Shown: positions 34,776 through 43,400, counted from the first letter of the stretch. The stretch is DNA of 43,722 nt from Alphaproteobacteria bacterium (GCA_028293025.1 JAQGLF010000191.1:1-43722); one strand, 5' to 3'. The notes: generated by a model from the sequence alone, not told the origin. Numbers and translations: made by a program.

Positions 34776-34925
34776 ATGACTGGGCTGGCGTTGATCATGT
34801 TCATCGGCCTGTTCGCCTTCGGCGGACGGATGCTCGGCTGGGCCGATTATGACGGTCACGTCCAGCTCGGCCTGTTCATGGCCTTCCTGTTCGGCATCAT
34901 CTGCGGCTACCGGACGAAAGGCTGA
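34776..34925 (+). CDS. Small (49-residue) membrane protein
   Basis: ATG 34776 with GGGAG ahead opens MTGLALIMFIGLFAFGGRM, then LGWADYDGHVQLGLFMAFLF and GIICGYRTKG. Two hydrophobic helices are separated by a short polar turn and the tail is basic, so it should be an inner-membrane miniprotein with N- and C-termini on the same side. It is too short for default gene callers. It is followed directly by a GCGAAAA/TTTTCGC palindrome, which could end its transcript. Confidence 0.6.
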   Translation: MTGLALIMFIGLFAFGGRMLGWADYDGHVQLGLFMAFLFGIICGYRTKG

Positions 34926-34930
34926 GCCGG

Positions 34931-34966
34931 CGTCGCGCGAAAAGGTGGGTACCGGCTTTTCGCAAT
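34931..34966. repeat. Intergenic palindrome GCGCGAAAA...CTTTTCGC, copy 1
   Basis: The arms CGCGAAAAGGTGGG and CCGGCTTTTCGC pair imperfectly. It resembles 36358-36394 and belongs to a type of short palindromic element common between alphaproteobacterial genes. It probably acts as a terminator or mRNA-end structure after the 49-residue gene. Confidence 0.55.
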
Positions 34967-35028
34967 AGCGATGCGGCCACAAATATCCTGAGCTTGCCGC
35001 TCCGGCGGCGCGTCCCTATCTCCCTCTC

Positions 35029-35364
35029 ATGAGCGAAGCGCCCGATATCGCCCTGACCCCGGCCGCCGCGGCGCGCGTCGCCTGGATCGCCGAGCGGCAG
35101 GGCAGGAAGCCGATCCTGCGCCTCTCGGTCGAAGGCGGCGGCTGCGCCGGCTTCAGCTACCGCTTCGGCCTCGCCGAGGACGTCGAGGCGGACGATCTCG
35201 TCGCTAGCGAAGGCGGCGTCACCCTCGTCGTCGATCCGATGACCAACGATCTGGTCAAGGGCGGCGCGGTCGATTTCGTCGACAATCTCGGCGGCGCCAG
35301 CTTCCAGGTCACCAATCCCAACGCCCAGTCCGGCTGCGGCTGCGGAAGCAGCTTCAGCGTCTAG
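35029..35364 (+). CDS. erpA: Iron-sulfur cluster insertion protein, ErpA/IscA-type
   Basis: The 111-residue A-type carrier has the three conserved cysteines: Cys39 in GGGCAGFSY, and Cys103 and Cys105 in SGCGCGSSF. It receives a cluster from the scaffold and delivers it to target enzymes in the cytosol. Length and motifs are complete. Its stop codon lies within the first base pairs of a downstream palindrome, which may shape the mRNA end. ErpA versus IscA cannot be decided from this sequence alone. Confidence 0.92.
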   Translation: MSEAPDIALTPAAAARVAWIAERQGRKPILRLSVEGGGCAGFSYRFGLAEDVEADDLVASEGGVTLVVDPMTNDLVKGGAVDFVDNLGGASFQVTNPNAQSGCGCGSSFSV

Positions 35365-35525
35365 TGTGGCGATTTGGAAATTCGCCTGATCGGATGGAGG
35401 GCTCGGAGCGAATTTCCGAATCTTCAGCCACACTAGCAAACCAATGAATCTAGCGTGCTTTTTGAATTTGAAGTTCGCTCCGAGCGCGATCCGATAACAG
35501 GGCGAACTTCAATTCAGCACACTAG
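35361..35525. repeat. Pair of related palindromic elements in head-to-head orientation
   Basis: Element 1 (35361-35436) has ends CTAGTGTGGC and GCCACACTAG with inner arms GGAAATTCGC/GCGAATTTCC. Element 2 (35450-35525) has ends CTAGCGTGCT and AGCACACTAG with inner arms TTGAAGTTCGC/GCGAACTTCAA. The loop of element 1 and the reverse complement of the loop of element 2 share ATCGGAT and GCTCGGAGCGAA, so the two units are homologous and inverted. They fill most of the gap between erpA and xthA. Confidence 0.8.
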
Positions 35526-35570
35526 CGCATTTCCGCTGGACCCCGGCCTTCGCCGGATTACTGAAGCGGA

Positions 35571-36353
35571 ATGAAGATCGTCACCTACAATCTGAACGGC
35601 ATCCGGGCGCGGCTGCCGCGGCTGGTCGAATATCTCGAGGAGCAGAAGCCGGACCTGCTCTGCCTGCAGGAGATCAAATGCGCCGACGAGGTCTTCCCGA
35701 TCGATGACCTGCGCGCCGCCGGCTATGACGGCCATTGGCACGGGCAGAAGGGCTTTAACGGCGTCGCTTTGCTGGCGCCGCAGGGCCGCGACCTCAGCCT
35801 CCGCCGCGTCGGCCTGCCGGGCGATCCCGACGACAGCCACAGCCGCTATATCGAGGGCGCGCTCGACGGAATCATCGTCGGCTCGCTCTATCTTCCCAAC
35901 GGGAATCCGGTCGGCACCGAGAAATTCGCCTACAAGCTCGCCTGGATGGATCGCCTCCGCGCCCATGCGATGGAGCTGCTCGCCGAGGAAAAACCGGCCG
36001 TGCTCGCCGGCGACTGGAACGTCATCCCGACCGACAGCCATGACGACGTCTTCTCGGTCCGCGCCATGCAGCATGACGCCCTGATGCAGCCGGAAAGCCG
36101 CGCCGCGTTCCGGACCATCCTCCATTTGGGCTGGACCGACGCGATCCGCGCCCGTCATCCGGAAGGCGCCGTCTACACCTTCTGGGACTATACGGCCGGC
36201 TGCTGGCAGCGCGACGCGGGCTTCCGCATCGACCATCTGCTGCTGAGTCCGCAGGCGGCCGACCGGCTGCTCGATGCCGGCGTCGACAAGGATTATCGCG
36301 GCCGCGAGAAAGCCTCCGACCACGCCCCGACCTGGGTGTCGCTGGAAGACTGA
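35571..36353 (+). CDS. xthA: Exodeoxyribonuclease III
   Basis: The 260-residue protein starts MKIVTYNLNGIRARLPRL, has the metal-binding Glu34 in CLQEIKC, the GDWNVIPTD catalytic segment and the terminal SDHAPTWVSL. All are hallmarks of the XthA/APE1 family, which cleaves at abasic sites and trims 3' ends in base-excision repair. Length is standard. The gene follows erpA after the palindromic pair and is followed by a second GCGAAAA-type palindrome. Confidence 0.95.
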   Translation: MKIVTYNLNGIRARLPRLVEYLEEQKPDLLCLQEIKCADEVFPIDDLRAAGYDGHWHGQKGFNGVALLAPQGRDLSLRRVGLPGDPDDSHSRYIEGALDGIIVGSLYLPNGNPVGTEKFAYKLAWMDRLRAHAMELLAEEKPAVLAGDWNVIPTDSHDDVFSVRAMQHDALMQPESRAAFRTILHLGWTDAIRARHPEGAVYTFWDYTAGCWQRDAGFRIDHLLLSPQAADRLLDAGVDKDYRGREKASDHAPTWVSLED

Positions 36354-36357
36354 CCAA

Positions 36358-36394
36358 GCGTCACGCGAAAAGTGGATGCCGGATTTTCGCGCCG
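36358..36394. repeat. Intergenic palindrome CGCGAAAA...TTTTCGCG, copy 2
   Basis: Arms CACGCGAAAAGTGG and CCGGATTTTCGCGCC, five bases after the xthA stop. It shares layout and most bases with 34931-34966. It lies between convergent xthA and the ATP-grasp gene, so it could serve as a two-way terminator. Confidence 0.55.
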
Positions 36395-36420
36395 GCGACG
36401 CGGCGACAGGGACTCCCGCC

Positions 36421-37353
36421 TCAGCGCCCTTGCGGCAGGCCGGCGAGATGGCGGGCGACGGCGCGCGCGATCGGCTGGCCGGTATTCGCCTCGAAATAGG
36501 AGAAAGCCGGCTGCGGATTGACCTCGAAGCAATAATATTCGTCCGCCGCGGTCCGCATCAGGTCGATGCCGGCGAAATCGAGGCCGAGCGCCCTGGCCAG
36601 CGACACGCAGCGCGCCCGCAGCGCACGGGGGAGGGTGAGGGCGCTGAGCGTCGTTTCGCCGCCATGCCGCTTGGCGTAGCGATAGTCGATATGGGTGCTG
36701 ACGATCTCGGTCGCATGCACCTCCTTGCCGATTACGTGGACGCGGATGTTGGTGCCGTCGATCGCCTTCTGGAACTGGACCGGGCACCAGCGGATCCGCT
36801 CAAGCCGCTCGAGATCCTCCTCCTCGAGCGAGGCGACGATCGAGCGGATGCCGCTCATCGACTTGTAGATGATCCGGCCATGCTCCTTGCGGAAGGCGAG
36901 CACCGCTTCCGGATCGTTGGTGATCAGGGTCGGCGGCGGCGCGAAGCCGTGGGCGGCGATCAGCTGCGCCTGGAACGGCTTGGAGCCGTTCGAGCCCTGC
37001 GGCTCGGCGCGGTTGACCACCCGGGCCGGCGCGACCTCGCTCCAGCGCAGCAGCGCCTCGTGGAAGCCGCGGGCATGACGGCGGGCGGGGTCCGCATCGT
37101 CGAGGCCGTCCAGCTCCGGCAGCAGCTGGTCGTCCATCAGCCGCATGTAGACTCCTTCCACCTTCGCCAGGTCAATCTCCTCGTCGCCGAGGGAAAGCAT
37201 CCCGGTCACCGCGCCGCCCGCGACCCGCCACTGGATGCGGCAGGAGGCGACGTCGCGCTGGTGGAACATGCGAAAGGGCTGCTTCAGCGCCGCCAGCGCC
37301 TGCGCGACCATCGCCAGCGGCGATTCGCTGCGGATGCCGCAGAGCAGGATCAT
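36421..37353 (-). CDS. ATP-grasp ligase resembling graspetide (MvdD-type) peptide maturases
   Basis: In this 310-residue protein an N-terminal pre-ATP-grasp region (IDLAKVEGVYMRLMDDQ) precedes the ATP-binding core. The glycine-loop strand IIYKSMSGIRS lies at 161-171 (Lys164), VQFQKAIDGTNIRVHVIG at 192-209, GIDLM at 262-266 and the magnesium strand CFEVNPQPAFSYFEANTG at 275-292. The last segment followed by QPIARAVARHL is the pattern of MvdD-like enzymes, which join side-chain carboxylates of a ribosomal peptide to hydroxyl or amine groups. ATG 37353 overlaps the upstream gene by four bases. Two genes upstream is a small Lys/Glu-rich repeat protein, a plausible substrate. RimK-like glutamate ligation is the main alternative. 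Confidence 0.78.
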   Translation of the reverse strand: MILLCGIRSESPLAMVAQALAALKQPFRMFHQRDVASCRIQWRVAGGAVTGMLSLGDEEIDLAKVEGVYMRLMDDQLLPELDGLDDADPARRHARGFHEALLRWSEVAPARVVNRAEPQGSNGSKPFQAQLIAAHGFAPPPTLITNDPEAVLAFRKEHGRIIYKSMSGIRSIVASLEEEDLERLERIRWCPVQFQKAIDGTNIRVHVIGKEVHATEIVSTHIDYRYAKRHGGETTLSALTLPRALRARCVSLARALGLDFAGIDLMRTAADEYYCFEVNPQPAFSYFEANTGQPIARAVARHLAGLPQGR

Positions 37354-38057
37354 GACAAAGCCCGGGCGAGGGCGTCCGCCAGCGGCGCCCCCCCGAGCAT
37401 CAGATCGGGGACGGGCATCGCGCCGCTCATCAGCCAGCCTTCGCCGTCGCGGACGAAGGCGATGCCGAGCAAGGCGGTGCCGGCGAGCGCCGCGAGCGCC
37501 AGGCAGGGCCCGGCCAGGTCGCCCGCCAGCACCGGGGGCAGGACGGCCTCGCCGGCGACCGCATAGGCGATCGCTTCGCCCGGCGGCGCCATCCACGCGC
37601 TCTCCGGCGTGTCGGCGCTGCTCTGCTCCCACGGCAGCGCGGGAAGCCCCGCGCGCGCGGCCAGCAATGCCCATTGCGAGGGGTGTCGATAGCTTCCGGC
37701 GAGCCCCTGCGGCGAGGGACGATTGACGACGGCGGCCGGCCAGGCATGCAGCCAGCTGAGGTACAAGGCGTAAAGCTCCTGGACGGCATAGCCGTAATCG
37801 GCGCCGGCCGTGGCCCGCAGCTCCGCCGTCGGCACGAAGGAGAGCCGGTTCAGGATCGGCACCGGCGCCGCGCTCGACAGGATACGGCCGTCGCCGAGGG
37901 TGATGCTCACCTCCGCCGAATGCGCGTCCACCCGATGCTCCCAGCGGATTGCGGCGCCGAGCGCGGAGCCGAACAGGATCTCCGCGTCATGCCCACGTTG
38001 CCGGAGCTCGTCCGCCGCCCATAGGGCGGAGACGTCGCCGGGTTCGCACAGGATCAG
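37350..38057 (-). CDS. Degenerate ATP-grasp paralogue, uncertain non-ATG start
   Basis: The product parallels its neighbour. VPILNRLSFVPTAELRA corresponds to VEGVYMRLMDDQ, VVNRPSPQGLAGSYRHPSQW to VVNRAEPQGSNGSKPFQAQ, and GIAFVRDGEGWLMSGAMPVP with APLADALARAL to GIDLM, CFEVNPQPAF and QPIARAVARHL. The middle, which holds the ATP-binding strands, is missing and the metal-binding E-x-N is replaced, so it should be inactive and may act as a partner or precursor-binding subunit. The Rossmann-like N-terminus ILILCEPGDVSALWAADEL lies upstream of the first GTG (37931). In that extension the frame has no ATG, GTG or TTG after its TGA, so CTG at 38057 or 38051 (AGAGGA ahead) is likely. Confidence 0.6.
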   Translation of the reverse strand: MILCEPGDVSALWAADELRQRGHDAEILFGSALGAAIRWEHRVDAHSAEVSITLGDGRILSSAAPVPILNRLSFVPTAELRATAGADYGYAVQELYALYLSWLHAWPAAVVNRPSPQGLAGSYRHPSQWALLAARAGLPALPWEQSSADTPESAWMAPPGEAIAYAVAGEAVLPPVLAGDLAGPCLALAALAGTALLGIAFVRDGEGWLMSGAMPVPDLMLGGAPLADALARALS

Positions 38058-38100
38058 GATCCTCTGCGAACCCGGCGCCGCCGCCCCCGGAGGCGGCCGG

Positions 38101-38580
38101 TCAGCCGCGATCTTCTTCGCCCGAAAGCGCGCCCCCGCTCAGGTCCGGCCGCTTCTCGGGATCGATGAAATGCGCTGCAGTGCCTTGGCCGGCCGCGCCG
38201 ACGCCCTGGTGGATCGCCGGATCGCCGAGGTCGCCGGGATTCCCTTCGACCAGCTCCTTGCCGTCCTTCTCCTTGCCCAGCCGCTTGTCGACCTCCTGGA
38301 GCTCCTTATGCTCGATCTTGCCGAGGTCCTTGGCGAATTCCTTATGCTCGATCTTCTCGTTCTTATGGTCCTTATGCTCCTTGGCCTCGTTCTTCTCGAG
38401 CTTCTCGATCTTGGCGTCCTTATGCTCCTTGAACTCGTTCTTCTCGAGCTTCTCGATCTTGTGATCCTTATGCTCCTTGGCTTCGTTCTTTTCGACCTTC
38501 TCGAACTTGAAGTCCTTATGTTCCTTGCTCTCGATCTTTTCGATCTTCAGCTCTTTGATCTCTTTCGGTGCTTTGGCCAT
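38101..38580 (-). CDS. Lys/Glu/His-rich tandem-repeat protein, candidate peptide precursor
   Basis: The 159-residue protein is about half Lys, Glu, His and Asp. Three 16-residue tandem repeats occupy 25-72: KFEKVEKNEAKEHKDH, KIEKLEKNEFKEHKDA and KIEKLEKNEAKEHKDH. Partial copies flank them at 12-24 and 73-82. A distinct C-terminal part (HFIDPEKRPDLSGGALSGEED) ends the protein. There are no Cys, no signal peptide and no hydrophobic segment, so it would be a soluble highly charged helix or extended chain. GGAGG precedes ATG 38580. It heads an operon with the degenerate and the intact ATP-grasp proteins, so it may be their substrate, with Lys-Glu/Asp side-chain cross-links as the chemical possibility. 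A role as a metal- or nucleic-acid-binding protein is also possible. Confidence 0.75.
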   Translation of the reverse strand: MAKAPKEIKELKIEKIESKEHKDFKFEKVEKNEAKEHKDHKIEKLEKNEFKEHKDAKIEKLEKNEAKEHKDHKNEKIEHKEFAKDLGKIEHKELQEVDKRLGKEKDGKELVEGNPGDLGDPAIHQGVGAAGQGTAAHFIDPEKRPDLSGGALSGEEDRG

Positions 38581-38669
38581 CTCTTCACTCCCTCCGGTCA
38601 CAGTCGAACAAAATCAATGGCATGAGCAGTCACGCCCAGCCGAAATCCATGTTTCGAACAGGTCTGGCA

Positions 38670-38690
38670 GAAGAAGGAAATGCCTTCTTC
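38670..38690 (-). promoter_or_regulatory. Perfect hairpin in the leader of the repeat-protein gene
   Basis: GAAGAAGG, AAATG, CCTTCTTC: an 8-bp stem with a 5-base loop, about 90 bases before the start codon at 38580. It lies between the candidate promoter and the gene, so it would be in the 5' leader. No T-run follows, so it is not a clear terminator. Confidence 0.4.
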
Positions 38691-38709
38691 GCGACTCTAG
38701 CGACTCGCG

Positions 38710-38739
38710 AATATACTGGAATGGACGGGTCGAGTCTAA
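38710..38739 (-). promoter_or_regulatory. Possible sigma-70-type promoter of the repeat-protein/ATP-grasp operon
   Basis: On the minus strand TTAGAC (38739-38734) and TATATT (38715-38710) are 18 bases apart, in an AT-richer gap of about 350 bases that holds no gene (38581-38929). Start of transcription would be near 38703, giving a leader of roughly 120 bases. Confidence 0.35.
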
Positions 38740-38929
38740 GGCAACAAAGCGAAAGAGAACTAACGGCCTATTTAGCACCATTTCGGAAGTAAATAGATCA
38801 AGCGGATCATGGAGATATTCGATTGAGGCGCAATTAGGCCTGCTCTCGCGGCGCACCTTGCCGGCAGTTCCAGCGCCGCGCGGCCATCATGGGCAAGCTG
38901 CCGCGGCCTCGCTCGCCTGGCGGCCGCCT

Positions 38930-40492
38930 CTACTGCGGGGGTGAAAGCGGCGTCGGCGGCTGGTTCGGGCCGGCGCCCGCCTCGATCAGGGCGTCGCCGC
39001 CGAGCGTCCGATACAGATCGGCGAGGTTCGTCGCGCGCGCCAGGCGCGTGCGGATCAGCGACTGTTGCGAGGAATATAGAGTGCGCTGCGCGACCAGGGT
39101 GTTGAGGAACTCGTCGATGCCGATCCGGTATCGTTCCTGCTCGAGATTGTAGGCATCGAGCGCATGGGCGACGAAATCGCTTTGCGCCGCCACCTGGGCC
39201 TCGATCGTGCCGCGACGGGCAAGCGCGTCGGCCACTTCGCGAAAGGCGGTCTGGATCGCCCGCTCATATTGGGCGAGGAACAACTCCCGCTGGGCGCGCG
39301 CGAAGGCAAGATTGCCGCGATTGGCGCCGCCGTCGAAGATCGGCACCGAGGCATTGGCGCCCGCGCGGAAGTTGAATGCATTGGCGGAGAACAGGCCGGT
39401 GAGGGTGCTGCTGGCAAGGCCGAGCAGGCCGGTGAGGCTGATCGACGGGAAGAAGGCGGCGCGCGCGGCGCCGATCCGCGCATTGGCCGCGCGCAGCTGA
39501 TATTCGGCCTCGACGACGTCGGGCCGCCTGAGCAGGACGGCCGAGCTGAGGCCGGCGGGCAGCTCGGACACCAAAGTGTTGGCGCTGTCGATCGATGCCG
39601 GGACGAGGTCGTCCGAGATCGGAGCGCCGACCAGCAATTGCAGTGCGTTGCGGTCCTGCGCGGCCAGGGTGGTCTGGCTGGCGACGTCGCTGCGCGCCTG
39701 GTCGAGCACGGTCTGCGCGTCGCGAAGATCGATACGCGAGGAGACGCCGCCGACCAGCCGCGCATTGGTGAGGGTCACCGCGCGCTGGGCGTTGGCCGCC
39801 GTCGCTTGGGCGACGGCGAGCAGGCTGTTGTCCGCCGCCAGCGTGAAATAGGTGGTCGCGATCTCGCCGACCAGCGACAATCGGGTCGCGCGCGCTGCGG
39901 CTTCCGTCGCGAAATACTGGTCGAGCGCCGAATGGCTGAGGCTGCGGACGCGGCCGAACAGGTCGAGCTCGAACGATGTCACGCCGACGTCGACGCTGTA
40001 ATTCTGGCTGGTTCCGAAGCCGCCGGGGGTGGTGATGACGGTGACGCCCGTCGTGCTCCCGGTTCCCCCGGTTCCTCCCGAGCCGCCGCTGCCGGTGCCG
40101 CCGGTTCCGGTGCCGCCCGTGCCGGTGCCGACGATGGCCGTGCCGGGGCTGCGATGCGCGCCGCTGATCCCCGCATTCGCGCTGGCGCCGACCTGCGGGA
40201 AGAGCTGGGCGTGCTGGATTCTGTATTGCGCCTGGGCCGAGGCGATATTGGCGGCGGCGATCCGGAGGTCGCGATTGTTGACCAGGGCCTGTTCGATCAG
40301 CGTCCGGAGCTTCGGATCGCGGAAGATGTCGCGATAGCTGACGCTCGGCAGCGCCGCCTCGCTCCGGCGGAGATAGGCGTCGCCGACCGGCCAGCTCGGC
40401 GGCACCGGCGGCTCCGGCCGCTGGTAATGCGGCTCGAGGCTGCAGCCGGCGAGCGACGCCGCGAGCAGCAGCGGGAGAGCGGTTTTCCGCAT
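38930..40492 (-). CDS. NodT-family efflux outer-membrane lipoprotein
   Basis: The 520-residue TolC-like outer-membrane factor forms the exit duct of a tripartite pump. A lipoprotein signal ends in LAGC (Cys17), followed by LEPHYQRPEPP, typical of NodT/OprM proteins. Two repeated coiled-coil regions with ANIASAQAQYRIQHAQLFPQV and ANARIGAARAAFFPSISLTG are present, and the family's GGVSSRIDLRDAQ and ERYRIGIDEFLNTL segments too. Residues 122-148 are an unusual Gly/Thr/Ser-only tract. Its start codon shares one base with the RND gene's stop (TGATG), so the two are translationally coupled. Confidence 0.93.
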   Translation of the reverse strand: MRKTALPLLLAASLAGCSLEPHYQRPEPPVPPSWPVGDAYLRRSEAALPSVSYRDIFRDPKLRTLIEQALVNNRDLRIAAANIASAQAQYRIQHAQLFPQVGASANAGISGAHRSPGTAIVGTGTGGTGTGGTGSGGSGGTGGTGSTTGVTVITTPGGFGTSQNYSVDVGVTSFELDLFGRVRSLSHSALDQYFATEAAARATRLSLVGEIATTYFTLAADNSLLAVAQATAANAQRAVTLTNARLVGGVSSRIDLRDAQTVLDQARSDVASQTTLAAQDRNALQLLVGAPISDDLVPASIDSANTLVSELPAGLSSAVLLRRPDVVEAEYQLRAANARIGAARAAFFPSISLTGLLGLASSTLTGLFSANAFNFRAGANASVPIFDGGANRGNLAFARAQRELFLAQYERAIQTAFREVADALARRGTIEAQVAAQSDFVAHALDAYNLEQERYRIGIDEFLNTLVAQRTLYSSQQSLIRTRLARATNLADLYRTLGGDALIEAGAGPNQPPTPLSPPQ

Positions 40493-43400
40493 CAGACGGG
40501 CACCTCCGACGGCGCGGCGTCCGGGGCGGGGTCGCGGCGATGGCGGCCGCGGAACAGGCGGCGCACCAGGACGAAGAAGAGCGGCACGAAGAAAATGGCG
40601 AGGATCGTCGCGGTGATCATGCCGCCCATAACCGCGGTGCCGATGGCGACGCGGCTCCTGGCGCCGGCGCCGGTCGAGATGGCGAGCGGCAGCACGCCGA
40701 AGATGAAGGCGAGACTGGTCATCAGGATCGGCCGCAGGCGCAGGCGCGCCGCTTCGAGGGCGGATTCGACGAGGTCCATCCCGCGCCGCTCGGCCTGCTC
40801 CGCGAATTCGACGATGAGGATCGCGTTCTTGGCGGACAGCCCCATCGTCGTCAGCAGCCCGACCTGGAAATAGACGTCGTTCTCGAGCCCGCGCAACGAC
40901 ACCGCCAAAGCCGCGCCGAGCAGGCCCAGCGGGATGACGAGCAGCACCGAAAACGGGATCGACCAGCTTTCGTAGAGGGCGGCGAGGCAGAGGAAGACGA
41001 CGAGCAGCGACAAGGCATAGAGATAGGGCGCCTGGCCGCCCGACAAGCGCTCCTGGTAGGAAAGGCCGCTCCAGTCGACCGAGACGCCCTGCTCCTGGCC
41101 CGCCAGAGCGGCGATCCGCGTCATCGCATCGCCCGAGCTCTTGCCCTCGGCCGCCTGGCCCTGGAATTCATAGGAGGGCACGCCGTTGTAACGGCTGAGC
41201 GTCGAGGGCGCCTGGCCCCAGCTGGTGCTGGCGAAGGCGGAGAAGGGCGCCATCGTGCCCGTCCCGGTGCGCACGAACCAGCTGCCGAGATCCTCCGGCC
41301 GGCTGCGATAGGGCGCGTCGCCCTGGACGTAGACTCGCTTCACCCGGCCGCGGTCGATGAAGTCGTTGACGTAATTGCCGCCCCAGGCGGCGCTGAGGGT
41401 GGAATCGACGTCCGCCTGGGCGATGCCGAGCGCGCCGATCTTGGCCTGGTCCTCGTTGACGTCGAGCGTCGGATTGTCCTCGAGCGTGCTGAGGCGCACG
41501 GAGGAGAGGAGGGGGTCGCGATTGGCGGCGGCATAGATGCGGTCGCGCGCCGCCTTGAAATCCTGGCGGGAAAGGGAGCCGGTGTTGAGCAGCTCCATGG
41601 TGAAGCCGGTCGACTGGCCGAGGCCGCGCACCGGCGGCGGGTTCAGCGCGAAGAACTGGACGTCGCGAAGCTGGCCGCCGAGCGAGCGGGTGGCGCGCTG
41701 GGTGATCGTCTGGGCGTTGTTCTCGTTTCCCTTGCGCTCGTCCCAGGGCGCCAGCGACAGGAAGCCCCGGCCGGCATTCTGGCCCGATCCCGCCTGGTTG
41801 CCGCCGACGACGGTGAACATCGCGCCGATATTCTTCTTCTCGCGTCCGAGGAAATAACGCTCGATCGCCTTGGCGGCCTCCAGCGTCCGGGTCTGGGTGG
41901 CGCCGGGCGGCAGGGTGAACTGGATCTGGGCGAAGCCCTGATCCTCGGTGGGAAGGAAGCTGGTCGGCAGGCGGAAGAAAAGGAATCCGAGCATGACCGC
42001 GAGCACGGCATAGCCGGCCATCATCGGCCAGCGCCGCTCGATCGTCCAGGCGACGCCGCGGCGATAGCGGACGAGGGCGCCGGCGTAGCGGGCGTTGAAC
42101 CCTTCGCCGAGCCGGCGGAACCAGGCGCCGACGCCGGCGGCGGGTCCGCGACGCCTCGAATCCTCCCGATCCCGCGCCGGCGGCTTCAGCAGGGTTGCGG
42201 TCAGGGCCGGGGAGAGGACCAGCGCCACGATCACCGACAGCACCATCGAGGAGACGATGGTGATCGAGAACTGGCGGTAGATGACCCCGGTCGAGCCGCC
42301 GAAAAAGGCCATGGGCAGGAAGACGGCGGAGAGGACGAGGGCGATGGCGATCAACGCCATCTGGATCTCGCCCATCGACTTCACCGTGGCGTCGTGGGGG
42401 CTCAAGCCCTCCTCGTCCATCAGCCGCTCGACATTCTCGACGACGACGATCGCGTCGTCGACGAGCAGGCCGATCGAGAGGACGAGGCCGAACAGGGTGA
42501 GGGTGTTGATCGAGAAGCCGGCAACGGTGAGGATTCCGAACGTGCCGAGCAGCACGACCGGGACCGCGATCGCAGGGATCAGCGTCGCCCGCCAGCTCTG
42601 CAGGAAGACGAACATGACGATGACGACGAGGATGATCGCCTCGATCAGGGTCTTCACCACCTCCCGGATCGACAGCTTGATGAACAGGGTGCTGTCATTG
42701 GGATAGGCGTAGCGGAAGCTGGGGGGGAAGGATTTCGCCTGCGCGTCGACCTCGGCGCGGACCAGCTTCGCGGTCTTGAGCGCGTCGGCGCCCGGGGCGA
42801 GCTGGATGGCGATGCCGGCGCCCGGATGGCCGTTGAGGCGGCTCATCGCGCCGTAGCTTTCGCTGCCGAGCTCGACCCGCGCCACGTCCTGGAGCAGCAC
42901 CTGCGATCCGTCGGGCTGGGTCTTGAGGATGATGTGGCGGAACTGGTCGGGCGTCGACAGGCGCGAGCGGGCGGTGACGGTCGCGTTCAGCATCTGTGTC
43001 GTCGGCGCCGGCTGGCCGCCGATCTGGCCGGCGGCGACCTGGGTGTTCTGGGCCTGGATCGCCTGGATGACGTCGCGCGGGATCAGCGAGAAGCCGGAGA
43101 GCTTGTAGGGATCGAGCCAGATCCGCATCGCATATTGGGCGCCGAAGACGTTGATGTCGCCGACGCCCTGGACGCGGCCGAGCGGATCCTGGAGGTTCGA
43201 GACGAGATAGTCGGAGACGTCGGCCGAGCTGATGCTGTCGGTCGCGTCGTAGACCGACACCACCATCAGGAAGTCCTGGTTGGACTTGGTGACGACGAGG
43301 CCCTGCTGCTGGACCTGCTGCGGCAGCCGGGGAAGGGCCTGCTGGACCTTGTTCTGCACCTGGACCTGGGCGATGTCCGGATCGACCCCCTTGTCGAAGG

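Noticed and set aside
36274-37566. A 430-residue plus-strand open frame
   Set aside because: Antisense to the ATP-grasp genes, overlapping the end of xthA; no recognisable motif.
38101-38580. CRISPR-like or satellite repeat
   Set aside because: The 48-base periodicity is in frame, codes for 16-residue protein repeats and has no spacers.
39164-40873. A 569-residue plus-strand open frame
   Set aside because: It lies antisense to the well-supported NodT-like gene, is Arg/Gly/Ala-rich and has no domain; GC-rich DNA gives such shadows.
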